A DNA stretch of 44,341 bases from Nitrosopumilales archaeon (GTDB lineage Archaea; Thermoproteota; Nitrososphaeria; Nitrososphaerales; Nitrosopumilaceae), in assembly GCA_900299125.1 (NCBI GenBank), contig OMIR01000046.1, positions 1 through 44,341 on the forward strand. Reading direction: 5' to 3'. Positions within the stretch are counted from its first letter, which is position 1; the number at the start of each line of letters is the position of its first letter. The notes beneath the pieces are model-generated. The model was given only the letters and a program-made list of their open reading frames with translations, did not search any database and was not told the origin of the DNA. Below, piece after piece: positions 15,245 through 23,912 of this stretch. Both the position numbers and the translations under genes were made by a program.

Positions 15245-15701
15245 ACTTTCCAATTCGCAAAGTAAGAACACCGTTTCTGTATTTGAAGTCAGAAATCTGT
15301 AAACCTGAGGCACCCTCTATTGGTACCTCTTTGGAAAAGTTTCCAGAACCGCGAATGTATAGTACACCCTCTATTAGTCGCACCATTATCTTATCATCCG
15401 GTCCTGGCACTTCTGCAACAAAGATTATTTCATTTTCTCCTTTGATGACATCATACACCCAGTTTTTGCTTTCCGTATCTCTGGCAGTGTATTTGGGCTT
15501 GTCGCTTTTTGTCATCTTTTTGATTACAAAACCCCAGTAGATCATCGTTACTGATGATATTCCAACAAGTATGAAGCTCACAGAACCAAATCCATATCGA
15601 AGAGACATGATATACACAATTCCAAGGAAAAGAATAATCATGATGGGTATTATGAAATTGACAGATTGTTCGTTGGAATAACTTCTTTTGTAACTAGACA
15701 C
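15231..15701 (-). CDS. membrane protein with C-terminal Hsp20/CS-like domain
   Basis: A 156-residue protein. Two membrane helices at about residues 14-32 (VNFIIPIMIILFLGIVYIM) and 38-59 (GSVSFILVGISSVTMIYWGFVI) are followed by a basic linker and a cytosolic domain. That domain, 'WVYDVIKGENEIIFVAEVPGPDDKIMVRLIEGVLYIRGSGNFSKEVPI...FKYRNGVLTLRI', has the alpha-crystallin/CS pattern (V..elPG...d..V....g.L.I......) with the final 'NGVL.l.i' strand. Hsp20 proteins are normally soluble, so this would be a membrane-tethered chaperone-like or p23-like protein. Domain call is moderately sure, and function is inferred. Confidence 0.68.
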   Translation of the reverse strand: MSSYKRSYSNEQSVNFIIPIMIILFLGIVYIMSLRYGFGSVSFILVGISSVTMIYWGFVIKKMTKSDKPKYTARDTESKNWVYDVIKGENEIIFVAEVPGPDDKIMVRLIEGVLYIRGSGNFSKEVPIEGASGLQISDFKYRNGVLTLRIGKSTET

Positions 15702-15788
15702 TTGATTAGATTTCCTTTTGGTAAATATAAAGTAATTATGTACAGCAAAAAAATCTTGATTTTTATTATCATCTGAAAGAAATTATTT

Positions 15789-16004
15789 GTGGACAAGACA
15801 AAAAGTCCAATGAAAGGATTGTTTCTTAAAGGTTCAATTATTGGAGCTATTATCACGGTTCCATCGCTAGCCGCATTTTTCACCTCTTGGCTCATTACTG
15901 GTGACAAATATACTTCGTTGATTATTGGAGTTGTAGTACATTTTATTGGAATGGGTTTCACTCTCAAACTGTCCAAAAAATTATTTAGGCTAAAGCAAAA
16001 CTAG
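15789..16004 (+). CDS. small two-helix membrane protein
   Basis: A 71-residue protein with GTG start. It has two hydrophobic segments, about residues 12-35 (LKGSIIGAIITVPSLAAFFTSWLI) and 39-57 (YTSLIIGVVVHFIGMGFTL), flanked by lysines. It is divergent from the Hsp20-like membrane gene and lies 37 nt before a helix-turn-helix gene. Family and function are not recognised. A long antisense frame over the same bases is less likely because it lacks a sensible protein pattern. Confidence 0.5.
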   Translation: MDKTKSPMKGLFLKGSIIGAIITVPSLAAFFTSWLITGDKYTSLIIGVVVHFIGMGFTLKLSKKLFRLKQN

Positions 16005-16041
16005 TTCAAATTTAATTAATCATTTATATCAATACTAAACA

Positions 16042-16395
16042 ATGAACTTAGAAAAAATAGAAAGTGATCTGATATCTGAAGTAAAGCTTGAACCTTTGGA
16101 AGCCAAGATCTTTTTATTAGTGACGACCAAAGGTAAAATGACTACTGAAAAGATTGCTAAAGAGATTGGATTAGATTATGTTCAAACACTTAGTATTGCA
16201 AAAAAACTAGTTACATTCGGTGGACTAATAGATATTTCAGAATCAGAGTTTGAGGCAATGCATCCAAGATTTACTGCAGTCAACATGTATAGAAAAACAT
16301 GTACCATGAATAATATCAAATTTAAAAAAAATCTTATAGTAGATAATATCGGAGTCGCATTAGAGGAGCTTTATGAACGTGCAAGGACTAAATAA
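16042..16395 (+). CDS. winged-helix DNA-binding protein (TrmB-like N-terminus)
   Basis: A 117-residue protein. Residues about 14-62 read 'VKLEPLEAKIFLLVTTKGKMTTEKIAKEIGLDYVQTLSIAKKLVTFGGLIDI', a helix-turn-helix of the TrmB/ArsR-like kind ('L...E..I...L...G..T...IA...G......L..L...G.I'). The C-terminal part 'MHPRFTAVNMYRKTCTMNN' resembles the linker that follows the HTH in archaeal TrmB-like proteins, but no sugar-binding domain is present. It overlaps the next gene by 23 nt if that gene starts at 16373. Confidence 0.62.
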   Translation: MNLEKIESDLISEVKLEPLEAKIFLLVTTKGKMTTEKIAKEIGLDYVQTLSIAKKLVTFGGLIDISESEFEAMHPRFTAVNMYRKTCTMNNIKFKKNLIVDNIGVALEELYERARTK

Positions 16396-16816
16396 TCCTG
16401 ATTCACGCCAAAATTCAATGAGCGTTAATACTGAAACTTGCAAACATGAAATTACTTATTTTGGAGTAACAAATGTAAATGTTGACTCTAGAACTATTGG
16501 TTCTGTAGATGTATGGCGTTGTGCTATTTGCAAAAAAAGATTTTGTGAAGAAAAACAACTTGGAATTGATTCAATTGTCGACTATGTTGGAATGCCCAAA
16601 ATAGAGCCTGATGAAAAATGGGCTATCTTGGTCCGTAAATTATTCAAGGGTAAAGATAGATGGAAGCTTGTCAGGTTGATGCAAAATGGTTCTCTCAAAG
16701 TAGAAAATCCTGACAATAAAGTTATTGAAATCCACATCAAAGATTTCAAAGTGGATGATCCGAATCACACAAGTTTTCTAATTGATGATAACATTAACAA
16801 GGCAATAGAAATCTAG
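16373..16816 (+). CDS. Cys/His-containing protein of unknown function
   Basis: A 147-residue protein, or 132 if the ATG at 16418 is the real start, which would remove the overlap with the HTH gene. A probable metal site is formed by C-K-H near the N-terminus and 'WRCAICKKRFCEE' (CxxCxxxxC). The C-terminal half ('KWAILVRKLFKGKDRWKLVRLMQNGSLKVENPDNKVIEIHIKDF') is basic and beta-rich. I do not recognise it. Its tight spacing with genes on both sides suggests one transcript with the HTH protein. Confidence 0.55.
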   Translation: MNVQGLNNPDSRQNSMSVNTETCKHEITYFGVTNVNVDSRTIGSVDVWRCAICKKRFCEEKQLGIDSIVDYVGMPKIEPDEKWAILVRKLFKGKDRWKLVRLMQNGSLKVENPDNKVIEIHIKDFKVDDPNHTSFLIDDNINKAIEI

Positions 16817-16867
16817 GTGTTGCTCTTGGACTTGTTGGTTCATATCAATAATGTGAAAGGTAACCAA

Positions 16868-17110
16868 ATGGCAGCAAAAATAACTGGTACTTTTACTATT
16901 GAAAATAACACGTTCAAGTTTTCTGCAATCGCATTTGGCAGAATAGGCGGACATAACATTGGAGCAAAAATATCAAACGCCACTCAAAAATCACTCAAAA
17001 AACTAGGCTATGATTATAACGAAGTAATAGATACACTGCAAAAAAATCTCGTTTCAGGGAATATCACATTACCTGAAGGACTCAACAAAGAGTCATTTGC
17101 TGATTCTTAG
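16868..17110 (+). CDS. small conserved-looking protein of unknown function
   Basis: An 80-residue protein starting at ATG 16868, [36 protein letters not shown]. The frame is open further upstream to a GTG at 16817. The ATG is preferred because AAAGGT precedes it and the extra residues (MLLLDLLVHINNVKGNQ) do not look like part of the domain. The protein is mixed alpha/beta with a Gly-rich centre and no cysteines. The family is not recognised. It overlaps the convergent mtnP stop by 4 nt. Confidence 0.55.
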   Translation: MAAKITGTFTIENNTFKFSAIAFGRIGGHNIGAKISNATQKSLKKLGYDYNEVIDTLQKNLVSGNITLPEGLNKESFADS

Positions 17111-17895
17111 AATTGGGCTTCTTCGAGAGCTTTAGCACACGAACAACCACGATGTTCTGGTATGGAATCTGGAATTGATGTGAGTAATCTCTTCGTATTT
17201 TCAACATTATTGTGCAGAGTCTCAATGACTTCTTTTGCAGTCACCGGTTTTTCAGCCCAAACATCATAATCAGTTACAGTTGAAATTGATGCGTAACAGA
17301 TCTGTGCTTCACGTGCAAGCTGGCATTCTGGAACCAATGTCATACCGATTATATCAGCGCCAGTTGATTTGTAGAATTTTGATTCCGCTTTTGTAGAAAA
17401 TCTGGGACCCTCAATACAAACATATGTTGCATTTTTATGCACTGAAATATTTTGGTCACTACTTGCCTGCAATATTGCCTTTTGTAACTCTGGACAGAAT
17501 GGATCTGCGACTGAAATGTGAATCACTTTACCTTCCTCTGAGAATGTACCTTTACGAGATTTTGTAAAATCAATAAATTGGTTGGGTAATACAAAATGAC
17601 CTGGTGCTATTTCTTCTTTAAGACTACCAACTGCTGATGGTGCGATAATTCTAGTTATGCCCATTTGCTTGAATGCCCAAATGTTAGCCTTGTAATTGAT
17701 TAGGTGTGGTGGAATGGTGTGTTTTCTTCCATGTCTAGGCATGAATGCGACTTTTTTACCCTTGAATATTCCTACAGTAATTGCATCAGACGGTTTACCG
17801 AATGGAGTTTCGATAGTTATTTCCTTTGACTCTTTCAAGAGTCCGGAATCATAAATTCCAGTTCCACCGAAAATTCCTATATCTGCCTGTTCCAC
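17107..17895 (-). CDS. mtnP: S-methyl-5'-thioadenosine phosphorylase
   Basis: Splits 5'-methylthioadenosine (a by-product of polyamine and SAM metabolism) with phosphate into adenine and methylthioribose-1-phosphate. Signatures in the 262 residues are '[15 protein letters not shown]' (phosphate loop), '[44 protein letters not shown]', '[39 protein letters not shown]' and 'ISTVTDYD'. These are the standard PNP/MTAP family 2 motifs. It shares one base with the upstream apt gene, whose product uses the adenine released here, forming a two-gene adenine-salvage unit. Confidence 0.95.
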   Translation of the reverse strand: MEQADIGIFGGTGIYDSGLLKESKEITIETPFGKPSDAITVGIFKGKKVAFMPRHGRKHTIPPHLINYKANIWAFKQMGITRIIAPSAVGSLKEEIAPGHFVLPNQFIDFTKSRKGTFSEEGKVIHISVADPFCPELQKAILQASSDQNISVHKNATYVCIEGPRFSTKAESKFYKSTGADIIGMTLVPECQLAREAQICYASISTVTDYDVWAEKPVTAKEVIETLHNNVENTKRLLTSIPDSIPEHRGCSCAKALEEAQF

Positions 17896-18407
17896 TAGTA
17901 TTTCACCAAAGACTCTGTTCTGTATTTTGAAATCTTTTTGACTCCATCTAATTCTGTTAACTCTACCATGAAAGCAAATCCTGTTACATGTCCACCGATT
18001 CTTTCAATTAGATCAGCAGCAGCTTTTGCAGTTCCACCTGTGGCCAACAAGTCGTCACAAATAACTACTCGCTGTTCCTTGCTGATCGCATTTTTTTGAA
18101 TTTCCATGGTTGCCTTTCCATATTCTATTGTGTAAGATCTTTTAACGGTTGCACCTGGAAGTTTGCCCTGCTTTCTTATCATTATCATTCCCTTGTTGAA
18201 TCGTAATGCCAATGCACACGCAATAGGAAATCCACGGGATTCTATACCCGCAAAGACATCCACATCGTTTACATGATATCTCTTTGCAAACTCATCTATA
18301 CAATGAGACATTGCGGATGGATTCTTTAGGACTGGACTAATATCTCTAAATAAAATGCCCTTTTTAGGAAAATCTGCATACTCTGTAATGATATTTTGTA
18401 GGTTCAC
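17895..18407 (-). CDS. apt: adenine phosphoribosyltransferase
   Basis: Converts adenine plus PRPP to AMP. The PRPP-binding motif [17 protein letters not shown] lies near residues 117-133. The N-terminal '[18 protein letters not shown]', '[35 protein letters not shown]' and the tail '[18 protein letters not shown]' complete the APRT pattern. The length of 170 residues is normal. It is translationally coupled to mtnP by a one-base overlap. There is a 40-nt gap to the surface-protein gene upstream. Confidence 0.96.
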   Translation of the reverse strand: MNLQNIITEYADFPKKGILFRDISPVLKNPSAMSHCIDEFAKRYHVNDVDVFAGIESRGFPIACALALRFNKGMIMIRKQGKLPGATVKRSYTIEYGKATMEIQKNAISKEQRVVICDDLLATGGTAKAAADLIERIGGHVTGFAFMVELTELDGVKKISKYRTESLVKY

Positions 18408-18447
18408 GATTTTGGTTTTTTATGAGTAATTAAAAGGGTTTCTTGGT

Positions 18448-20556
18448 CTATTGTATCTCAAAAGTAGTTTCTGCGGTATCTGCACCTAATTCGGCCTTTA
18501 TCGAATATTTGCCAGGCAGAATATTTTGAGGAATTACCCATACTATCTGAAAACTACCGTCCTTAGTTGAGCTTGTATTTAGTTCGTCAACTTTGACATT
18601 ATTGGAATCTGTTATTGTGATAATTGTTGTCTGGGTTTTTCCTCCACCTGCACCGATTATTGTAACATAGTCTTCAACTTTGTATGGCGAATTCTTGTCA
18701 GTGTGAATATTGAATGTTTTCAAAGAAGTACCTGATACCGTGAATTTGATTTCTGCAAATTTCGGTCCGCTTTTCGCCTTAATTATCCACTGTCCTTGTT
18801 TGGCATCGCTAGGAACTCTAAAAGTTCCATCTGAAAACTTGCCGTTCTTATCAGAGAAAATATCCTTTATCTTTACAATTTTTCCATCAGGATCCGACAT
18901 CTCTAAATTCAATATGGCGTTTGGACTGGTCGAACCCAATAACAGAATATTGGCTCCTGGTAGGTATTCTGGTTTTGTTGATTGCATCAAAATATTTTCT
19001 GATGTTATTTGGAGACCAACAGAAAACACAAGATTGGTATCTGACTGAGGATGTTTGATTACTGCAGTATATACACCCGACTTGTATCCGCTTAATGGTA
19101 AATCATAGTAATTCATTCCATCAAGACCCAGAGTCACACTATCACTGAGCTTTACTTTATCACTTGGATCAATTATTAAAATAGAAATCGTAGATTTTGC
19201 TGGCCCATTTATGATTAGTTTGGCAGTATCTGATGAGGCATAATTGAGCTTATCAAACTTGGCAATGATTTGTGGTCCTGGAAGTTCACCTAAGCCGATC
19301 CTAACGATTTCTGATTCTTGATCTTGTGTTAGATATACAACATAGGTGCCTTTTGTTGATGTAGATTCAGTTTGGTAATTGAAACTAAATACACCAGATT
19401 CATCAATATTTAGAATATCTGAAAAAATCTCTTTCCCTATAGGATCGTTGATGATAACTTGCAGTGTTTTTCCTGATTTAGCAGTCCCATTTATGACAAA
19501 GTTATCCCCAGGAGTGTATTTTAATTGGGAAGGAGTAGCTCTAATAATCTTGGATATGGATACACTAGTGGATTTTGTGATTGTTTCAATACCGTCGCTG
19601 AATTCGATATTCTTTGTGCCTAGTGGCGCATCTAGTGGTATGACGACTTCAAATTTCCAATTACCTTGATTATCTACCTCTATCACGATTTGGTTTAACT
19701 TGTTGCCTTGGGGATCTTTACCGGTGATGGTAACTGAGCTTCCAGGTCTTCCCATTCCACTAGCGGATAATTTTTGTCCGGGTTCAACAATTTCGGTAAT
19801 CTGATCGACGGTAAGTTTTTTAATATTTACCGGGGCGATAATTTCTTGTGAACTGTCAATTCTGATACTTATTGTCTTTTTATTTCCTTGAGAATCAGCC
19901 AATGCTAAATCCACTCTGTCCTCTTTAATGGTTAGTGGAATCTTTACAGTTCCAACAACGTTTCCATTTTGATCAGTTGAGAAATCTTCTAACGAATTTC
20001 CATTTATTTGAAAAGTCAGAATTGTATTTCTCGGAAATCCCTCTCCAACTATTCTGATACTATCTCCAGATTTTGGAGATTGTGGAATTATGTGAAATGT
20101 AGCACCCTCAATATTCTGTGAGTTTTGTGAATTATTTGGTTGTTGATTAATTCTAGATATGACTTGGCCAACTGATATTTCACTCCCGGAATTATCTAAT
20201 GTCTTCCAGTTAACTCCTGGGTTCTCGATTTCTGTTTTAATTCCAATTTTTACTGACTCACCATTATTCAATGGCTTGGATGAAGTAAATACTATGACGC
20301 CTTGAGGATTCTTTATTCCTGTCCACCCATTTTCAGCTTTAAATGACTTGAAATTTCCTGATTCTTTGCCAAGCCATAGTTTGACAGTCTGTACTGGAGA
20401 TACGTCATTATTTGTAAACTCTAATAATGTGGTTTTTTCAAAAGTTGTACTTTTAGCAACAGTCTCCGCGTTAACGGGTATTGATAATATGGAAATTCCA
20501 ATGATCCCGATAATTGTAAAAATTAGATAATCCGTATGCAACCTAACAGCCCTCAA
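18448..20556 (-). CDS. secreted multi-Ig-like-domain surface protein
   Basis: A 702-residue protein with a Sec signal peptide (residues about 10-30, hydrophobic, probable cleavage after VNA). After an N-terminal domain (about 31-140) there are roughly five repeats of 90-100 residues of beta-sandwich type. They share 'F..DK..Y...D...I.G.....T..I.I.DP.G......' openings and 'G.F...' turns, as in archaeal Ig-like/Big or MG2-like domains. No C-terminal anchor, sortase-like or cysteine motif is present. Extracellular location is well supported. Adhesion, envelope association or glycan binding are possible but not shown. It is not linked functionally to apt-mtnP by sequence. Confidence 0.75.
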   Translation of the reverse strand: MRAVRLHTDYLIFTIIGIIGISILSIPVNAETVAKSTTFEKTTLLEFTNNDVSPVQTVKLWLGKESGNFKSFKAENGWTGIKNPQGVIVFTSSKPLNNGESVKIGIKTEIENPGVNWKTLDNSGSEISVGQVISRINQQPNNSQNSQNIEGATFHIIPQSPKSGDSIRIVGEGFPRNTILTFQINGNSLEDFSTDQNGNVVGTVKIPLTIKEDRVDLALADSQGNKKTISIRIDSSQEIIAPVNIKKLTVDQITEIVEPGQKLSASGMGRPGSSVTITGKDPQGNKLNQIVIEVDNQGNWKFEVVIPLDAPLGTKNIEFSDGIETITKSTSVSISKIIRATPSQLKYTPGDNFVINGTAKSGKTLQVIINDPIGKEIFSDILNIDESGVFSFNYQTESTSTKGTYVVYLTQDQESEIVRIGLGELPGPQIIAKFDKLNYASSDTAKLIINGPAKSTISILIIDPSDKVKLSDSVTLGLDGMNYYDLPLSGYKSGVYTAVIKHPQSDTNLVFSVGLQITSENILMQSTKPEYLPGANILLLGSTSPNAILNLEMSDPDGKIVKIKDIFSDKNGKFSDGTFRVPSDAKQGQWIIKAKSGPKFAEIKFTVSGTSLKTFNIHTDKNSPYKVEDYVTIIGAGGGKTQTTIITITDSNNVKVDELNTSSTKDGSFQIVWVIPQNILPGKYSIKAELGADTAETTFEIQ

Positions 20557-20621
20557 AAATATTGTTTAATTATTCTTTTTGAGCGTTAGTAATGAGTTGT
20601 GCGTAATACTCTTTAAGGCGG

Positions 20622-22709
20622 TTATCTGGGCTTGCTTCGCTGGAACTTGGTTAAACCAACATGCGCTGTCATATTCTGATGCTGTCTGATTCTTTCAGCT
20701 ATTAATCTGAATAACCCTCTAAATTGATCCTTTGTCTTTTCTGATAGAAAATCTGCTTCCTTTAGGGCGATTTTTTCACAAATATACCTTGCAATCTCCT
20801 CAACATCGAAATTATACCAACCGTCATCCCTACGTTCATACCATATGTCTTTCAAATTCTCGATGATTCCTTTTTTATTTCGAGCCACAACCTCTTCCTT
20901 TGTTAGATTTCTAAAACCCTCTTTTCTAAGCTTGATCTCATATGTTTGATTTACTGCATGTAGATAGTCCTCAGGCAACATGAGGTCTTCTATTGACTCA
21001 ATTGATTTTCCGCCTTGTTCCAAGTAGATTATTTGCATATCAGTAAATTCGTTGGACTTGAGTTGTTCAGCTATTCTTTTTGATTCTAGTGTGTTATCCA
21101 ATATCACAAACACATTGTGACCGTGGTTTCTGTAAAATATTGCTAGAGGGAGTGTAGAGTTTTTACTATATGCTGCAACGACGTTAAGAGGATTCATTGA
21201 AATATTTGGATCCTCTAGAAACTTGTCAAAAGAGTTAAGAAACATCGCATCTGACATTGTCTCTACAATGATCACTGGTCTCGAATTTGTACCGATCTCC
21301 CTGTCTACAATTGATTCTACCAATCCGCGTGATAAACCATACAAAATTGGAATTAGGGTGGCATCATCTGCATTCCAATAATCATAGTGTATTCTGCTTA
21401 GATGCTTTCGTTTATCTAATTCAACTACGAGCAAGTTACCCGGCGTATAATCAAATATCATGAATGGAGAATGTGTTGCATATAGAACCTGATTGGATCC
21501 GGCTAAATTCTTGAGAAGATCAGATATGCCCATTTGTTGCGCTGGATGTAGGTTTCTTGCAGGTTCGTCTAAGAGTAAAATTGCTTCTTTAAGTTCAGCT
21601 CTTTGTGTTTCAGCTGCAAAGTTTACAATAAATGAAAACGTCCATTTGAATCCCTCCGCTCTTCTGCTAAGTAATCCTGTATTGGTAACTGTTCCGTCTC
21701 GGTGAACATCAGAGATAACTACGCTCATTATGTTACCTGGATTGTATCTCAGATCGACATGAATTGGATCACCTTTCCAAGCCGGATTTAGCCTGTCTGT
21801 TAATCTCCTACTGGCAGTGTTGAGTAGTTTGATTAGCTTTGGCGGACTTGATTTGTATTCTTCTAGTTTCTCAGTATCTAATTCTGCCAAGTAAAACAAA
21901 TTTCGAACAGTTTCGGCTTTGTCAAATTCTTCATAACCCTCACTTTCCAGTTTTTGTGTTTCTTTGATATATTCATCAAGATTTATGTTTCCATATATTT
22001 TCTTATAATCAGAAAAATAAACAAATCTAGGATGAAGATGTTCTAGAACAAAATTTTCAAGTGCGGTTCTTTCAGTGGCACCAACTAGAAGTTCATCATA
22101 TGTTTTTTCCATATCATTGTAAAATTTTGACCATTCTGAGAGAACATAGGGTTCATCAGATGCAAGCACATTCAATGAATTATTAAAAATAGTCATTTCA
22201 CTCAGAAAAGTATCTTTATCCTTTGGTGGATGTCCTTCAAAGAATTTAGTATCGCACTGAATTTTTATATGATTGGGAATTGTCGAGATAAAATTTAGGA
22301 TTTTTTCAGTATAGTTTTCCCATGAGTTTAACACTCTGTCTTTTTCCTCACTTATCTTTACAGATCCGAAATCATACTGTATCTTAGGATTAGTATTGGT
22401 TCTAAAAATTCTCATAGTAGTGATTTCTGGCAAGTGGGAGAATCTCTCTTTGATGAGTTTAGTTTCTTGATTGGTAAGCTGAAAATCACCTTCGACTAGG
22501 ACTAACTCTGATTTGAGTTCTTCAGTCATTTCATCACATAAATCTAATTCAGATAATCGTTCATCTCGATTTAATAGAGTAAGAGCCTGCAAAATTGTGG
22601 TTTTACCACTTTCGTTTCGTCCTACGAATGCAGCCAAATCACCCACTTTGATTTCCCCTGAATCATGGATGCATCGATATGCCCTCACTCGGAATTTTCG
22701 TAGTCTCAT
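20622..22709 (-). CDS. OLD-family ATPase with TOPRIM domain (candidate defence or DNA-repair nuclease)
   Basis: A 695-residue protein. It has a Walker A GRNESGKTT (residues 30-38), a long coiled insertion (about 100-300), the signature 'SRRAEGFKW' (348-356), Walker B 'AILLLDEP' (376-383) and the 'ATHSPFM' His loop (411-417). This is the ABC-type ATPase of OLD (overcoming lysogenization defect) nucleases. The C-terminal TOPRIM (from about 478) retains Glu483 in 'VIIVETMSD', Asp538 in 'VFVILDNTL' and the 'SIEDLM' region, but the usual EG and DxD are altered (ET and DNT). It would be a class 1, stand-alone OLD: no UvrD-like helicase neighbour is present. It is divergent from a secreted protein gene. 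ATPase call is strong, and active-nuclease status uncertain. Confidence 0.85.
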   Translation of the reverse strand: MRLRKFRVRAYRCIHDSGEIKVGDLAAFVGRNESGKTTILQALTLLNRDERLSELDLCDEMTEELKSELVLVEGDFQLTNQETKLIKERFSHLPEITTMRIFRTNTNPKIQYDFGSVKISEEKDRVLNSWENYTEKILNFISTIPNHIKIQCDTKFFEGHPPKDKDTFLSEMTIFNNSLNVLASDEPYVLSEWSKFYNDMEKTYDELLVGATERTALENFVLEHLHPRFVYFSDYKKIYGNINLDEYIKETQKLESEGYEEFDKAETVRNLFYLAELDTEKLEEYKSSPPKLIKLLNTASRRLTDRLNPAWKGDPIHVDLRYNPGNIMSVVISDVHRDGTVTNTGLLSRRAEGFKWTFSFIVNFAAETQRAELKEAILLLDEPARNLHPAQQMGISDLLKNLAGSNQVLYATHSPFMIFDYTPGNLLVVELDKRKHLSRIHYDYWNADDATLIPILYGLSRGLVESIVDREIGTNSRPVIIVETMSDAMFLNSFDKFLEDPNISMNPLNVVAAYSKNSTLPLAIFYRNHGHNVFVILDNTLESKRIAEQLKSNEFTDMQIIYLEQGGKSIESIEDLMLPEDYLHAVNQTYEIKLRKEGFRNLTKEEVVARNKKGIIENLKDIWYERRDDGWYNFDVEEIARYICEKIALKEADFLSEKTKDQFRGLFRLIAERIRQHQNMTAHVGLTKFQRSKPR

Positions 22710-22810
22710 CTAGCGCACATCTGGGGTGGCAACGATTTAACTTATTCGACATTCTATTACGCACAAAAATCACCATAGATATAAAAACTCAAGATGAGGA
22801 GAAAATTCTA

Positions 22811-23245
22811 ATGACCTCTAAAGGTATTTTAATTTTCATCATTCCAATATTATTCTCATTTGTATATGGTACAGTAGTACTTGGTAGTGCATTTAATGTG
22901 CAGGGTGATACCACGACCATAAATTTTTCCAATTCGATTGAAATTCTATCGTTACAATCAATATATGCAAATGATGAAGAAATAATAGTACAAATTTCTG
23001 TTAGTGATGAAGAATATGACTGTGGGGATCTCTACATAACAATTTATGATGTTTCAGGATTCCGAAAGAAAGTAGTAAAACAACAAGCATTTTTTGATCA
23101 ATGTTTGGGAGGATCAGGAATCCTTCCGAACGATGATACTTTTTCTGAAAAATTGGGTGCTGGCGAATACTTACTAGAGGCCCAATTTTTCGACAAAAAT
23201 GGTTCTAAATCCCTAAGTACATCTCATAACTTTAGAGTGGAATAA
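22811..23245 (+). CDS. secreted or membrane-anchored protein of unknown function
   Basis: A 144-residue protein. The ATG at 22811 is chosen because GATGAGGAG lies about 10 nt upstream and the protein then begins with a signal peptide or anchor, MTSKGILIFIIPILFSFVYGTVVLGSAF. The frame extends open to 22679 but that part overlaps the divergent OLD gene and looks non-coding. The mature part is beta-rich with 'IEILSLQSIYANDEEIIVQISVSDEEYDCGDLYITIYDVSG' and two cysteines (one in DCGD, one in FDQCLGG) that may form a disulfide. It resembles a single Ig-like domain. The family is not recognised. Confidence 0.6.
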   Translation: MTSKGILIFIIPILFSFVYGTVVLGSAFNVQGDTTTINFSNSIEILSLQSIYANDEEIIVQISVSDEEYDCGDLYITIYDVSGFRKKVVKQQAFFDQCLGGSGILPNDDTFSEKLGAGEYLLEAQFFDKNGSKSLSTSHNFRVE

Positions 23246-23282
23246 TGCGATGTTATATATTCTAAAATAAGATTAGTTCATC

Positions 23283-23912
23283 ATGGCAAAAAAGGCTGTT
23301 GAAAAAGATTCTAAGAAAGATAGAAAGAAGGAAGAAAAAAAATCCAAGCCGCTAAAAGAGGAAAAAATTTCCAAGTCAGTCAAAGAGGATAAGAAAAAAT
23401 CTAAAAAAGAGAAATCCGCTACAAAGGAAATCAAAGAAGAGAAGAAAAAGAAAAAAGAAGATGATCAGCCGGAGAAAACACTTGAGGAACAATTAGAGGA
23501 AGAATTAACTGATGAGGAAATCGAGAACTTTCAAATCGATAAGGTCGATATGGAAAAGCTCACTAATCGAGTCTGTTTGTTTTTAGCAAATTATGATGAT
23601 GGTATAATTCAAAGTGAGCTATGGAAAAAATTCAAGCTTTCAAGCCGTGATGGATCTAGATTGGCACTAAAACTAGAGAGGATGGGAATTATAACTCGTG
23701 AAAAAATTCTTGAAAACAAAAGATGGACCTATGTCTTAAAAATTAAAAAAACTCCTGTTAGTACAGAATCTATAGAGAATTCTCCCTGTTTGGTATGTCC
23801 GGTTGAGCAAAAATGTTCACTTGACGGTGAGGTTAGTCCTAGAACATGTCAATTTCTAGAAGATTGGTCAATTAACGAACTCTCAAAACCTAAGAAAAAG
23901 AAAGAACAATGA
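23283..23912 (+). CDS. TFE-beta / RPC34(RPC39)-like transcription factor with Fe-S cluster motif
   Basis: Archaeal homologue of RNA polymerase III subunit RPC34/39, now known as TFE-beta, which helps TFE-alpha open promoter DNA. The first about 80 residues are a lysine/glutamate-rich tail. A winged helix follows (about 97-160): 'LTNRVCLFLANYDDGIIQSELWKKFKLSSRDGSRLALKLERMGIITREKILENKRWTYVL'. The C-terminus has CX2CX5CX10C in 'PCLVCPVEQKCSLDGEVSPRTC' form, close to the 'PC..CPV...C..GG.ISP..C.Y...WL' end of human RPC39 that binds a [4Fe-4S] cluster. It overlaps rlmE by 4 nt (ATGA), so the genes are coupled. The charged tail is longer than the domain requires. Confidence 0.8.
   Translation: MAKKAVEKDSKKDRKKEEKKSKPLKEEKISKSVKEDKKKSKKEKSATKEIKEEKKKKKEDDQPEKTLEEQLEEELTDEEIENFQIDKVDMEKLTNRVCLFLANYDDGIIQSELWKKFKLSSRDGSRLALKLERMGIITREKILENKRWTYVLKIKKTPVSTESIENSPCLVCPVEQKCSLDGEVSPRTCQFLEDWSINELSKPKKKKEQ

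Noticed and set aside
15650-15976. 108-residue minus-strand frame over the small membrane protein gene
   Set aside because: It has Pro/Asn-rich non-protein-like composition and overlaps both the Hsp20-like gene and a better plus-strand membrane-protein frame.
22679-22810. Longer N-terminus for the secreted protein at 22811
   Set aside because: The extra 44 residues overlap the divergent OLD start, lack protein character, and hide a clear signal peptide preceded by a Shine-Dalgarno.
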